Positions 34,492 to 46,283 of a stretch of 64,000 nucleotides of DNA are shown here, one piece after another. The notes under the pieces were generated by a model, which worked only from the letters and a program-made list of their open reading frames with translations, was not told where the DNA came from and did not search any database. Location: positions 882,870 to 946,869 of the forward strand of contig PDUO01000012.1 in assembly GCA_003008705.1 (NCBI GenBank), written 5' to 3'. A program made the position numbers and the translations under genes. The stretch is from Pezicula radicicola (lineage: Eukaryota; Ascomycota; Leotiomycetes; Helotiales; Dermateaceae). Numbering within the stretch: position 1 is the stretch's first letter; every line of letters begins with the position of its first letter.

Positions 34492-36644
34492 GGTGGTCTT
34501 GTAAGATAGTCTTGGGTTGGGATTGCATTGCTAAGCGCTAGGACGGGTTATGAAGTGAGGCAGCGAAAATACAGGTTGAGATACCACTGCATTGGATTAT
34601 GGCGTTTTGAGAATTTTTTATTTTTGCATGCAGAGAAGAAATAAGAAAGAGGTATTATGATATAGTTGAGCGGTGGAATTAAAGAAGTATTGGGGGATAA
34701 GAATAGTTTATGACAATACCAAATACACAGAGTTCTGAGTTGTAGTGCTGTTTGCAATTGAAAATTTATTGGATGAGGTGGATTTGAGGCAACTAGTTAT
34801 CTTGTATTCGCTGACTCTTAATAGCAATAGGGTTATGATGAAGAGTGTTTGAGATTAGTTGAGATGATGAATGGTATTCGTATACTAGTTAATATATTAC
34901 AATTTTATGACGTCTCTTTTACACGTACTTCTACGCAAACTTTTCGTAAACTTACAGAAGTGATAATCTTACGAAACCCGTCAGGCTATCACCGGTACAC
35001 CATCTTCTTCGGACAGAGCTCCGGATTTGCTTGCATCATGAGGTTACACTAGGAGAAATAAAAACGGCGATCACAGGGAATCAAGTAATGATAGAATTCT
35101 TGGAATCGGTGGCGATGGTATGGTGGCAATGTTTTGTTTTCTGTAGTTGTAGTTGTACTCGTACTTGTATTGTACTGTGTGATAACTCTTCTGAGAAAAT
35201 GATACTATTGGGTTCCTTTGATTATCATTCCCTAGTCCGCTTATTACTGTTAGTCTAGGACCTGCAGTTATGAGGTGTCATAGGTATTACTGTACTGTAG
35301 GAAGATGCAGCCTAAGGTAACCAGGGAATCGAAGCTTATCAGCCGTATCTGGTGTATCTCATCGTGGTTCTGCACAACCATCGTGGGGAAGACGATTTAT
35401 ATTTCTCGGGGAAAGATACCGGTGCCGGTGATTAAATAGACTTTTGTTTCCCCTCCATTTCCATCGTCTCTGGCTGTTTGTCATAGCTTATCTACTCGAG
35501 GAGAGAGGAACTCCGACCACTCGGCGACCGTCGCTCAAACTTTCGATCCCCATCGTTCGCGTCTCTTTGATCACCTTGCTGTACTTGCTTTGGGGGGTAA
35601 AGTTTGGGTAAAAGTTTCCTCTCCCCTTTCGTACGTTCTTGGGTGTTCCCTTCCTCCTAATCGCAAAAAGTATATATTTTATTTTTCTTCTACGTCTCAC
35701 ACTTGTAATGCTTCGATTGGTGGGTTGCCACGGCAGCTTGGATAATGTAACCCCGATAAGGTCACTTGAGTGTATTGGTGGTTAGCCCTAGAAAAAGATG
35801 ACGCCGTGACGCCACAATTTACAAGTTTGCATGCCTCAAACAGCCCTTTCAGTGCCTTCATACACTTCACAAAGAATGCACCGCCACAGGTTGGCAGGAA
35901 CAACAGGGTACGGCAGGACCTTGAGCTCCCGTCCAACCTGAGCGCTCGCGCTTGAAAGCAATAGCCAGTAGGGAGCTACTGATCTCCTTCCAGAACCCAT
36001 AAGCACCCCCTGTCATCTCCACCGGCGCAATCTGAAACCCAATGAAATGGGTGGTCAAGCCACATGCCCTCCAGTTCCATATTTCCCCGCTAATAATTCC
36101 CAGGAATTTCGCTTGGCATTTGTCTAATGGAACAGGGAGGTGAGGGTTGCAGTGTACGTCACAAAAAAAGTCGATACGAAGGCCAGAGGCTAACATAGAG
36201 CTTTGATCTCCGCACTCTGTTGTCTGCCATTTATAAGTGCTTGTCTGGAACTACTGTTTTCGTATTTTTTTTTCTTGTGAAAGAGAAAAAAGTACAACAA
36301 AGCAGGTTTTTGCCGTTTGGTTTCATCCACCCTTATCGCAATTGACAACCCCTCACGCTAACACTCTTCCGGTTCGAATAATAGTTCCGACCTCTCATGT
36401 TTCGTTAGAAGCTATCAAGGCACTACCACATTGCCTCCAAGTCCACACACGCAAGCTACAAGACGGACACAAGCCCCGAATCGACACTAGAAGATCGGCT
36501 CACCTCAGCTCTCTATTATATTTGGAAAAGAGGATTTGGGAACAATTGATATAAAGAAAGAGATACTTCCCCAGTCAACCGCTTTCGATATCGACATCGA
36601 CATCGAGAACAGCGATCCAGCTTCCAAATTCAAGTCGAAAAACC
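34492..36644. other. Intergenic, no supported gene
   Basis: About 2.1 kb with only short frames. The right end from about 36240 is the promoter and leader of the coiled-coil protein gene. A minus-strand frame at 35867-36196 has no domain support. Confidence 0.4.
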
Positions 36645-37232
36645 ATGTTTATCATGTCCAATCCAACACACAAAGATCCCGAGCGGGCATTTGCTCTTCA
36701 AAAATATCTGATCCTCCACTCTCAACATGATGCTCTTCAGAAACGTTACGACAAAGTTATCTCTTCATACTCGTGCCCAACCACACAAAACACAGTCAGC
36801 ACATCACCCGATCGATATCGACAACTTTCCTTCTCATCCTCATCTTCATCCGACGACGGCATGCGTTCCACATCTCCACCACACGTCGTCTCCTTCACTC
36901 GCAACCATCACCGCGGTGGAAGTTTCACACATGCACCATCCAATCCCATTTACTTATCAAGACGGAGCAGGGCATTGTCCATGCCGATTGTAGCTGATGA
37001 AGCGACGCTACTGCAGATGGAGGAGGATGAAAGCAAGTTGAAGGACGTCAATCAACAAATCAAAGCAACGTTAACTGAGCTCCTCAACTGTGAGAGTGTG
37101 AAGAAAGATAAGAAATATCGGATGTGGGTGCAGAGCAGACTTATGGATGCAGAGAAGGAATTGAAGAATTGCAGGACTCGGAGTTGTGAGAGGATTAGGA
37201 GACGAAGCGAAGAACCTGTTGAAAACATATAA
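36645..37232 (+). CDS. Conserved coiled-coil protein of unknown function
   Basis: A single exon of 195 residues begins with ATG at 36645; a second in-frame Met follows at residue 4. The N-terminal segment (ALQKYLILHSQHDALQKRYD) is helical. A Ser-rich disordered stretch (SFSSSSSSDDG) and a basic region (NPIYLSRRSRALSMP) follow. The C-terminal half is a predicted coiled coil: MEEDESKLKDVNQQIKATL, then KKDKKYRMWVQSRLMDAEKE. There is no signal peptide, membrane helix or catalytic motif. The RALSMP sequence resembles a phosphorylation or 14-3-3 site. The function is unknown. The regular heptads and absence of stops over 588 bases, in contrast to the flanks, support a real gene. Confidence 0.75.
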   Translation: MFIMSNPTHKDPERAFALQKYLILHSQHDALQKRYDKVISSYSCPTTQNTVSTSPDRYRQLSFSSSSSSDDGMRSTSPPHVVSFTRNHHRGGSFTHAPSNPIYLSRRSRALSMPIVADEATLLQMEEDESKLKDVNQQIKATLTELLNCESVKKDKKYRMWVQSRLMDAEKELKNCRTRSCERIRRRSEEPVENI

Positions 37233-39239
37233 TTTGAATATTTATCGAATAGGCCGAAGGAAAAAGTTACAACAATGTATAATGTATTTGGAAGTAAGAT
37301 ATAGAAGGATGAGCGTTTATGGTGTATTGTAAGAATAGCAAGTGGGCTACTGATTTAGCAACTCGAAGTATTTGGATGTGGCGTTTCTGAAGGGAGGGCT
37401 TCTGTTTTTTCTTTTCGAGAGGAGAGAAGGTCACCTACTATATGGATACTTAGATACCCGACTTGATTAACATAGTCAACAATGCATCAGCATGGTTGAG
37501 TTAACAAATTTGTTATCTCAGTTCATGGTTACCACCCTAAACCCTTTTCAATCAATCATCAACTCGTGACATCTCGTGACGACTCACAACTCATCAGATC
37601 CACGCAAGCGACTTGCTATCCCCTGTCTTCAAACAAACACACAAGATGATCAGCCAAACGTTTGCAGCCAACGACTCATTAAATCCAAAAAAAATCAAGA
37701 AAAACAGAGATAAATGCTCATTTCGCAATCGGATGTCTAGAACACGATACGGTTCCAAGCCCCAACTTTGAAGTTCGGATAGATAATATACCGTCGGCAC
37801 GTACTCTACAAACGTACTACAGCTAAGCCTCCATTGGAACTTCTCAGCTTACTACATACAGTACAGTATGCACTGCGCAGACACGAAAACTCTTACCAGC
37901 CGGCACATACAGAAAAGCGGCAAAAGCCTTGACTTCTTACTTCGTGAATGTGATCGCACACTAATGCTGTACAGTACAGTGCCTTCTGCGTCTGGCTGCA
38001 CGGGTTACTAGGACCGATACCGCACAAACGAAACAATAAACAATACCTCCATAATAACTCAGGGATAGAATGCAATAAATCGTAGAATAGTCCTCAGCGG
38101 CTCAGCCCTCGGCCCTCAGCCCTCAGCCTTGTTTTACTAATAGTCCAAGCCTTGTCTATCGTTACAATAGGATACCACTAGGCACAGTTCATTGTACTGT
38201 TCCTACCGTACACTACTGGTAGTTAAGGACGGAAGATACTGGTAGTTGTGTACTGGTAGTTATGGGAGGAACAAAACTGGTGGAAGTTTCAATACTGCCG
38301 CCGCAATATGAGCGCCAATATTACCTAAAATAATTGGCAAAAATTACAACAAAGATGGAAATCCCTCCTCTTTAGCGGGTTCGGCGGTTCAGCGCCTCTT
38401 AAAGCTAAGAAGCTTAGAAGCAACTACTACACACGTCCATCGTCTGATCTACTAATGTACTGTTTACTTTCCGAACTTTTTTCGATCTCTTGTCCCGTCC
38501 GTGGTGATCGAATTGTGATTTGTTGGGGATGATCTTGAAGGGTCCACTACTCTATTCTACTTCGGATTAGTTCTGAGTTAGTTTTGGGTTAGCTTGCAGC
38601 GGAGAATTGTTGGTACGGCCGAGAAATGTGCTCAAACTGCTTAAAGCGCTCAAACTGGATAATTTGGCGATGAATGTTCACATGCTTTGGTTGCTGTTCC
38701 CAGCCTCCCTGTCGCGTCGCCCAGTCAAAAGACTCGTCAAGCCAACGTTAAGCGGAAACACTTGTAGCCGATCGATGTATCTTCGGCTTCCAACGCTTCC
38801 TTCACAGCCTCGATTTGCGTGCACCGCGTGCGTTAGGGAGCAAGTACTGGAACGTGTGACGTTTTGGAAGTGTCCCCGTTAATGTGAGAGACCTTGGTCT
38901 GATATACCTGGTGAGTACAAATATAATCCCGTCTGAGGTAGGCGCCAATTTTAGAAGGTCAAGGGTCTCTTTCTCCACACAGAGTACTTGTATTGTCTGT
39001 GTCAATTGCTTCACTATCGTCTCTTCTTCTTTTTTTCGTCTCTTCTTGTTTTTCTACTACCCTACAGAAGTATTACTACAGTATCACTAGTTACATTTTT
39101 TCGACACTTCAGAGTATAAACTCGCACCCTTCGCTTCGCATCGATTTCTCTTTGGAAAAGATCCTAGAATCAGATTACGAGGAAAGAGAGTCTATTCGTT
39201 ACCTTACTATTGTTTTACTGTACGGGCACGCCTTTTGCA
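37233..39239. other. Intergenic with short simple repeats
   Basis: No gene is supported. CCCTCAGCCCTCAGCC-type units occur near 38105-38128. The element CTGGTAGTT occurs three times between 38215 and 38261. GTACAGTA-type short palindromes recur near 37860 and 37970. The last few hundred bases form the probable promoter of the oxysterol-binding protein gene. Confidence 0.45.
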
Positions 39240-40666
39240 ATGAACGTCTCACCGTCGAAGTGTTCGTCAATGTGCCCTAGGGCTGAGGAGTTTAAGGTGG
39301 CGCCTCAGCAGAAGAGTGCTTGGTTCCAGTTTATAAAGGTATGTACCTCTTCATTGCACCATCGAAAGGACTCTGGGTCTTTGGAGAACTTGGAACAGAC
39401 CTTCCACTTATTATGGTCGTTCGAGTTACTCGGAAGTCTCGAAGCCCTCTTGGGCATGATGACTACCAACAGATGACACAGAAACAGAAAGAAGGCTAAT
39501 TCCAGCATAGTCGATAGCATCCTTCAAAGGGGATCTCTCAAGCCTGACTGCACCACCATTTCTCCTCTCTACCACGTCCCTCACCGAGTACAGCACCTAT
39601 TGGGCCGAACACCCCTCACTCTTCATAGCACCGGCGAGCGAAGCCGACCCCGAAAAGCGAGCACTGCTAGTTCTACGATGGTTCTTGAGCACGCTGAGAG
39701 AACAACACAATAGCAAAGATGAAGCAGGCAAGAAAAAGAAGATGAAGCCCCTGAACCCTTTCTTGGGCGAATTGTTTCTTGGCAAATGGGAGGATGCTGC
39801 TGGGACTACGAAACTTGTTTCGGAACAAGTCAGCCATCATCCACCAGCGACTGCTTTCAAAGTGTGGAATGCAGGCCATGGTGTGCATGTATGTCAACCT
39901 CAAGGGAAGCCTGGATATACTTGCTGACCCTTTCTAGTTACAAGGACATATCGCACCAAAAGCATACTTCTCTGGCACGGTGCAAATTGAAAGAAAGGGA
40001 TATGCAATGCTTCATCTCGACAGATATAACGAAGACTACTTAATCACTATGCCAAAAATGCATATCGAAGGGTTCATGACTGGCTCCATCTCCCCCGAAC
40101 TGAGTGGTTCATCCATGATTCGAAGCTCTTCGGGATTCACCGCAACAATTGATTATTCAGGCAAGGGTTGGTTAGGAGGAACGAGAAATTCATTCAAGGC
40201 GAAACTCTTCCACGACGGGTGTCCTGACAAGATTCTGTACTCCTTGGATGGACAATGGTCGCAAACCATGAATATCAAGAATATGCAAACACAAAATACG
40301 TCAACATTCGACTTCCGAAGTCTACCACGTACAATCCTCACAGTTGCACCACTTGAGAAACAAAGCGACCTCGAATCTCGCCGAGCATGGCAATACGTCG
40401 CAGAGGCTATTGAAGCAGGTGACATCTTCGCAGTAGGCCAAGCAAAATCCAAGATCGAGAACGAGCAACGGGAGATGCGAAAACAAGAGAAAGCAGAAGG
40501 CCGCGAGTTCCAACGCAAATATTTCAAACGCGTAAACAGCGATCCTGTTGCTGAGAAATTGGCTGAGGGAATGAAGGAGATTGATCTTAATTGTAATGGT
40601 GCTGGATATTGGATCTGGGATGATGAGAAGGTTAGGGACCGGAGTGATTCGGCTGTTGTTCTGTAA
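39240..40666 (+). CDS. Oxysterol-binding protein, Kes1/Osh4-like
   Basis: Exons 39240-39338, 39511-39888 and 39938-40666 join in frame to 401 residues. The protein is a short ORD-only family member with no PH or ankyrin domain. It exchanges sterol and PtdIns4P between membranes. The lid region ([19 protein letters not shown], spanning the first junction) is followed by [13 protein letters not shown] and the family fingerprint [12 protein letters not shown] at about 137-148, whose His-His pair binds the PI4P head group. [21 protein letters not shown] and the C-terminal helix ending in [11 protein letters not shown] complete the fold. The 172-nt first intron is longer than usual here. An earlier non-ATG extension exists, but the ATG at 39240 is the first Met in frame. 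Confidence 0.9.
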
Positions 40667-41523
40667 ATTTTGTTGTTGATTTTCCCAGATGGGATCCCCA
40701 AAGATTGAAATATTTGAGTTCAGGTGTTAGGGAATCGATATATGGTATTTGGTGGGGGAGTTTGGGTTGGGCTTATGATACCGATGACGGGATACGACGA
40801 CGACGCTGGAGTGGATAGCACAGCGTGCGATGACACTCCTCCCTTTTATTTTGCGTAGAGCAAGTAGATTGGGGGTACTACGGTACATAAAAGGAGATTG
40901 AGACTGAGACAGATTTGCCATTCGGTGCTTCCACAACACAGTCAGTCCATTATTGCTAATAGATGGCATACAGACAGACAAACATAGCAAATAGGTGATC
41001 AGAAGTAGTGATGAATAATAATGGATACGTTTCACAAGCTCGTCGAAATCCCATGTCTTTGAATTGAAAAATGACGCAATATTTCTTTGTCTGGAACACA
41101 GGTGGGATGTTTCGAATGGTGCAAGAATTCCAAGATTTTCGCGATGAAGAATGTTGTTGCTTTTTGAATGAAGTCTGGTGGAGCATGAAACTTTCATGGG
41201 GAAGGGAAGAGCCGTCGCGACAGAACGCCACTATCTTGGCAAGGCTGAGAACTACCTACGTCACATATGACGTTCTCTTTGCTTTCCCTTTTCTGAATGG
41301 AGAGTTGGTTGGCTCTGTCTTGATTTGGTTATTGATTCACTAGGTAAGGTCCCTAGTATATAAAGGATCTTGCTGTTGTCAATTGCGATTCTTTCTTCTT
41401 TATACCAATAACTACAACTACAACTACCTCAACTTGAACTTCAAGACTTCTTCACCTCATATTTCAACAACGAACGAATACCTAAACAACGACAAAACAA
41501 AATAACGAAGAAAGAAAATCAAG
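40667..41523. other. Intergenic, promoter of the CsbD-like gene
   Basis: Contains the 3' flank of the oxysterol-binding gene and the promoter and A/C-rich leader of the CsbD-like gene. Minus-strand frames at 40727-41231 have no domain support. Confidence 0.4.
41357..41364 (+). promoter_or_regulatory. TATA box candidate of the CsbD-like gene
   Basis: TATATAAA lies about 160 bases before the ATG at 41524. The A/C-rich sequence from about 41400 (repeats of ACTACAACTAC) fits the transcribed leader. A strong TATA box would suit a highly inducible stress gene. Confidence 0.45.
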
Positions 41524-42404
41524 ATGTCGGACAAGAATACTTCTACCCTTCAATCTTATATTGATTCGGCTTCTGGAGTTGTTCAATCTGCTCTTGGTTC
41601 TATTACGGGGAGTAATGCTGATAAGGTATGTTTTTGACTTTCTTCTTCATCCTCATCATCAGTTCTCCCATCTACCCGCAAACCTCACCATTCCCTCAAA
41701 ACATCCCCTCCTCTCCCTCTCCCCTCAATCAAAGCCTTTACCCCACCCACTCCTCCTCACAATTACAACATCACCACAGCAGCAGCAACAGTAAACTAAC
41801 AAGTGAATTAGAACGCAGGCGAAGCAAAACAAGATAAAGCAGCCCTCGAAAAAGATGCTTCCCATGCAGCTGTCAAAGTAGGACCCATCTCCGCTTCGAG
41901 TTCTGGTGCTGTTACCAAGGATGATCCCAATCGATCGGAGGGTGCTTGGAATCAGACTGTTGGGTCTGCTAAAGAGGCTGTTGGTGGTTTAGTTGGTTCT
42001 CAGGTTCGTATATTTTCTTCCCTATCATCTTCAATGTTCTTTCTTTTCCATATTCTCCCGGCTAGCCCCCGTCCTCCCCCTTCTTCTCCGTCTTCTCCGC
42101 ACCTGCCCTCGTCCCTCACTCACCCGCCCAAAAAATAAAAATAAAATCCCCACTAACGTGCTACAAACAGGATCTCAAGAAAGCTGGCGCCCAACAAAAC
42201 GCCGAAGGAAAAGCTCAAGAAGCCCAGGGCCAACTCAATGATTTCGGCTCTGGAGTCGCAGATCGTGTCGCTGGTGCTGTAGGTGGTGCTGTTGCGGGTG
42301 TGACTGGTGATCGGGAGGCTCAGCTTAAGGCGCAGGAACAGCATGATAAGGGAAAGACTCAGCAGAGGGGTGCGGAGGTTGATATTCAGAAGCAGAATTC
42401 TTAG
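41524..42404 (+). CDS. CsbD-like stress protein
   Basis: Exons 41524-41625, 41812-42003 and 42171-42404 join in frame to 175 residues. The protein is hydrophilic, rich in Ala, Gly, Gln and Lys, and built from amphipathic repeats such as SAKEAVGGLVGS, AEGKAQEAQGQL and DRVAGAVGGAVAGVTGD. This is the fungal CsbD-like family, often annotated as mismatch base pair and cruciform DNA recognition protein after a basidiomycete homologue. Members are small, unfolded, abundant and stress-induced, similar in behaviour to LEA proteins. DNA binding for this protein is not shown by the sequence. It has no signal peptide and is probably cytosolic or nuclear. Both introns (186 and 167 nt) are long and C-rich for this window. 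Confidence 0.85.
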
Positions 42405-42546
42405 ATTGTTACTAAGGGGTGATCTTTGAGTTGATGGGGTATGGATGGTGAGGTGATGAGATTGTATGATTATGATTCTGTATGCATGGGTTTTTTTCTT
42501 CTTCGCTCTTTCTGGGATGAAAATTGCATGGATTGATTGATGGACA

Positions 42547-42572
42547 GGATGGGATGGGATGGGATGGGATGG
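42547..42572. repeat. Microsatellite, GGGAT unit
   Basis: About five tandem copies of a 5-base GGGAT unit in the 3' flank of the CsbD-like gene. Confidence 0.9.
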
Positions 42573-45310
42573 CTTTTTGCGATTAGTTTCCTGACTGTAT
42601 GCAGTATACGATTGGTAGTTAGGGAGATTAATGAATACCCCACCCCTTCTTTGCGAAACTCCGAGACATGTGTTTATTTACTTGGATAATGTGATGTGCT
42701 ATACTGCGTTGTGTTGTGTTGTGCTGTGTTGTTTATATTACACCTTTATATTAAGGGTTAGAGGGGTATTAGAACGAGAATGAGAATAAGTAAAAGAGAG
42801 TAAGAGAGAGTAAGTATATTAAATATTTAAAGTTAGGTGGGTATAAGTAAGTGAGTGGGTTTAGTTAGTTTAGTTAACTATACGAAGTACTATATAGAGA
42901 GAGGGATTTTAATTTTTAGTTTTTTAGAGGGTTTTATTTTAATTGTATATAGTAGGTACTTTTCTAGGATTCTAGGATTCTAGAAGTCTAGAATTTCTTA
43001 GATTTCTAAAGAGGTTATTATAGTATTATATTATTGGTACAATAAGAGCCGATTAAGAGATAGATGTAGTTTAAGATGTGTAAAAATTGTACAGCGTATA
43101 TAGGGAGCGAGGGGAACTAGACGCTTATACTTGACTGTATATAACTAAGATACTACTTCCTATATTCCTATAATAATAATTAAGAAATACAGTTGGCAGC
43201 AAGGTTGAAAATAACAGCAATTGAAGGCTATTTACTTCACCAAAGGAATTCCTAAATTCAAGCTATACTAAAAACAATCGAAGCTGTGGTAGAAGTTAAG
43301 GCGATCTGAATACTCGAAGTAACACAAATATACTGCATGCAAAATAGTTTAATTTTAGGTTATTTATTTCTCGTCCCTAGAAATTGACAATAGATATAGT
43401 ATTGGCAATAAAAGAAGTTAAACATTTAAGCGAGGAAGCTATCTCCACGAGGTACCTACCTTCTTCTAAACCTAATATTCTAATAAGTGGCATCGGAATA
43501 TAAATTCTCGCAGCTATAATAGTATACCTATAGGTATACACTCTTAACTTCCGCGTCTTTTTACTGTTGTTCTAGCAATTGCTTGATACTTTGCTTCTTA
43601 AACAAGAAGATTTAACGGAATGGGGTGTGATTTTAATGTAGCAAGAGAAGTAATTTAATTTTAGATTAGAACTTGAACAATAAAGTAAAGGAGTAGACGA
43701 AGTCGAAATATTCAAAATCTTCTTGCCTCTACATTCCTATGTTTCCTACAATTTCCGACCAATATATTAAATAATATAATTTCTACTAGTCGCTTGTTGT
43801 AGACCCAGATGGCGGAAATACAAGCCTACTAAAAGAAGAATGTTAACTATCATAAAACCAAAAACTAACATTCAATATCCTAGCAGGGAACTAAATATGA
43901 ATTAGTAGAAGATGAATACTTCTAAGAGGGGATTCGAAAATGTTAAATTAATTAATTCTCTATAGGCTGACAAGAAGTATATTACTAACAACAAAGAAGT
44001 AGAATTTGTTATAGCTAAGAGGTTCTTAATAGGTTAAGCAAAGGTAGACTATCTGGGATTAAGGAAATTCATGGCCGCGTCTCTTTATCTTTAAGCAATA
44101 CTAACTTAAAGGTTAGTATACAGAGGTCCTAACAAATTTCCAGACTTTCTGTTAAATGTTTTAAAATAGTGCCTTCTAAAAGAAAAGTAATTCTATATTT
44201 AGTTTCAATTAGTTGAAAGGGTGTATTCACTAGTTATTAAAAGCCTTAGAATTCGGTCCTAAGAGGTGCCCGATTATAATAGTCTGGTTATTTTAATTAG
44301 ATTTTCGATATTTGTATTAGTATAGTAGTAAGTAGTAAGATAAAAGATTTTATAGAGGGTATTTTATACTTTAATACTATAGGAGAAAAGGCCTTTATAA
44401 ATAGTTATTATATATCCTAAAGAATATTTAAAACTTTACTAAGAGCTAGAGAGGTAGTTCTTTTAGTAAAAAGATAGCTACTATACTATGGTACTAATAA
44501 TATTTAAAGCCTAAATATTATTACTTATAGAATCTTTATTTACTTATACCCAGTCAGTTTCAGATACAGATTTTACATAGCAGAAGAAGCTTTCTTACAC
44601 TATAGAGTCAAAGGAGAAGAGGAGACCGTTACATGGGTTTGTGCAGGACAAGTTAAGCCTCTATTAGTTCATTTACAATCGTTTAGATGGCCTATAATTG
44701 CGTAGTATTATAACCATCAACCTTACTAGTGATTTAGATAATAAGGAGTATACCAAAAATTTCTACCTAAATAAGAAATATTTACTCTAAGTAACAACAA
44801 GATACTAAGTAACAGCAACAGCCACAACATCTTAAGCTCTTCTAAAGCTCTCACTTAGCGATTGGGGTTTCTTGTACTCTACAGAAATTCCCAACATCCT
44901 TCCTACATTTCTATGCTTAGACAGAAATACCCCCTAAGTGAAACGGATCTCTTCAACTGTAGCTACTTCTCCTTTCAGTTGATCCGGAAAGAAACTTCTT
45001 AGATACATTTAGATCCCGTATTCTGAAATCTTATTATCTCCTACAAAATGGGAGCCACTTCTACAAGGTGTACTGTTTACAAAACTAAACAGTTCACTCT
45101 TTAATTCTCTCTCCTCCGTTTTCTCTCCTATAGCTATCTAATTACAATTTCAAATTTACTTAACTCAACTGAAATCTGGGCCAAAAAGAAGCGACTTCCC
45201 ACCCACCCAACCACCATATATCTCCCCCTCCTCTAATTCCTCTTCTCTAATTTCTCGCCTACCCTCCTCCCCACATCTATAACACCTCCCTCCTCCTTCT
45301 CAACCCTCCT

Positions 45311-45342
45311 TCCCCGTTCCCCGTTCCCCGTTCCCCGTTCCC
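45311..45342. repeat. Minisatellite, CCCCGTT unit
   Basis: Four to five tandem copies of a 7-base unit inside the G-depleted tract. Confidence 0.9.
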
Positions 45343-46283
45343 CCAAAACCCAAACCCTTAAAGTCCCAATCCAAACACATCTCAAAGCAACGATCAACAA
45401 AGTCCTACAAATATTCATAATAATAATTACCACTAGCTAAGTCAATCCGTCTTCAACTACACCCTAGACACCATTTACCTCCCCTTCTGTCCATCTAACC
45501 TCCGCCTCTCCCAACTGAAAACCTCTCCATTCTACTGCCACTAACAACCTCCTTGCCACTCCTACCCTAAATCCCCACCTAAGAATCCAAAGAGTTAAAA
45601 ATCTCTATCCTATCCTATCCTATCTCTAAACCACCCACCTATTATCACCCACCAAAAACCCTACCAAAAAAAAAAAAACCTCCTACAAAAAAGATCACCC
45701 AACTCTTATATTTGTTCTTCACCTGTCCTCTACTTATACCTTTATCATCTCAAACCTCTCCTCCCTCCCGTCTTTTGCCTTTAAACCTCCTAACTCCCTC
45801 CCCCTATACTATATTCCTCTTTCTCTCATTTTCATTTAATAAACAATACTCTTCTCTTTTAGACTCTTAGTAAGCCCTAACAATTCAACCTTAACACTTA
45901 TAAATGTAAGAGCTACCTAGGTAGGGTTTAGATGCAATAGCACTAGCGCTCTTAAACTCTGAGTAAATTACTACGTAGTTAAGAGAGTCAAGTCAAGATA
46001 AGCGAGTCATTAAGTTAAGTACAGCGGCAGCAAATAAACCTTAACAAAGTATTTCATAGAAGATCTTATCTTGTATACTAAAGCTCGTATTTGTATATTC
46101 CCTACATACTCTGTCTACAGCGCTAAACTAACTTAAAAACGCCAACCCATGGTATCATTTCGTATAGCCTCCATCCCGCTGCCGGCTATCTTGGAGTCGC
46201 TCAAACCACCCACTTAGTTCCACTGAATCTCCATCTTCATCTTCCTCAAATCAAATTAAAATAGTACTCCCATTAAAAAAGAC

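Larger units (their letters stand above)
42405..46283. other. AT-rich gene-free block
   Basis: Nearly 3.9 kb without a supportable gene, between the CsbD-like gene and the 3' end of EXO70. Positions 42740-43090 are almost free of C on the plus strand. The centre (about 43.1-45.1 kb) is AT-rich and stop-dense. Positions 45165-45860 are almost free of G. Short repeats occur: ATGGG units at 42547-42572 and CCCCGTT units at 45311-45342. The middle looks like an old, RIP-degraded insertion, but no transposon protein can be read. Confidence 0.5.

Noticed and set aside
35867..36196. Minus-strand 109-codon frame
   Set aside because: No start in good context, no domain, and it lies in a likely promoter.
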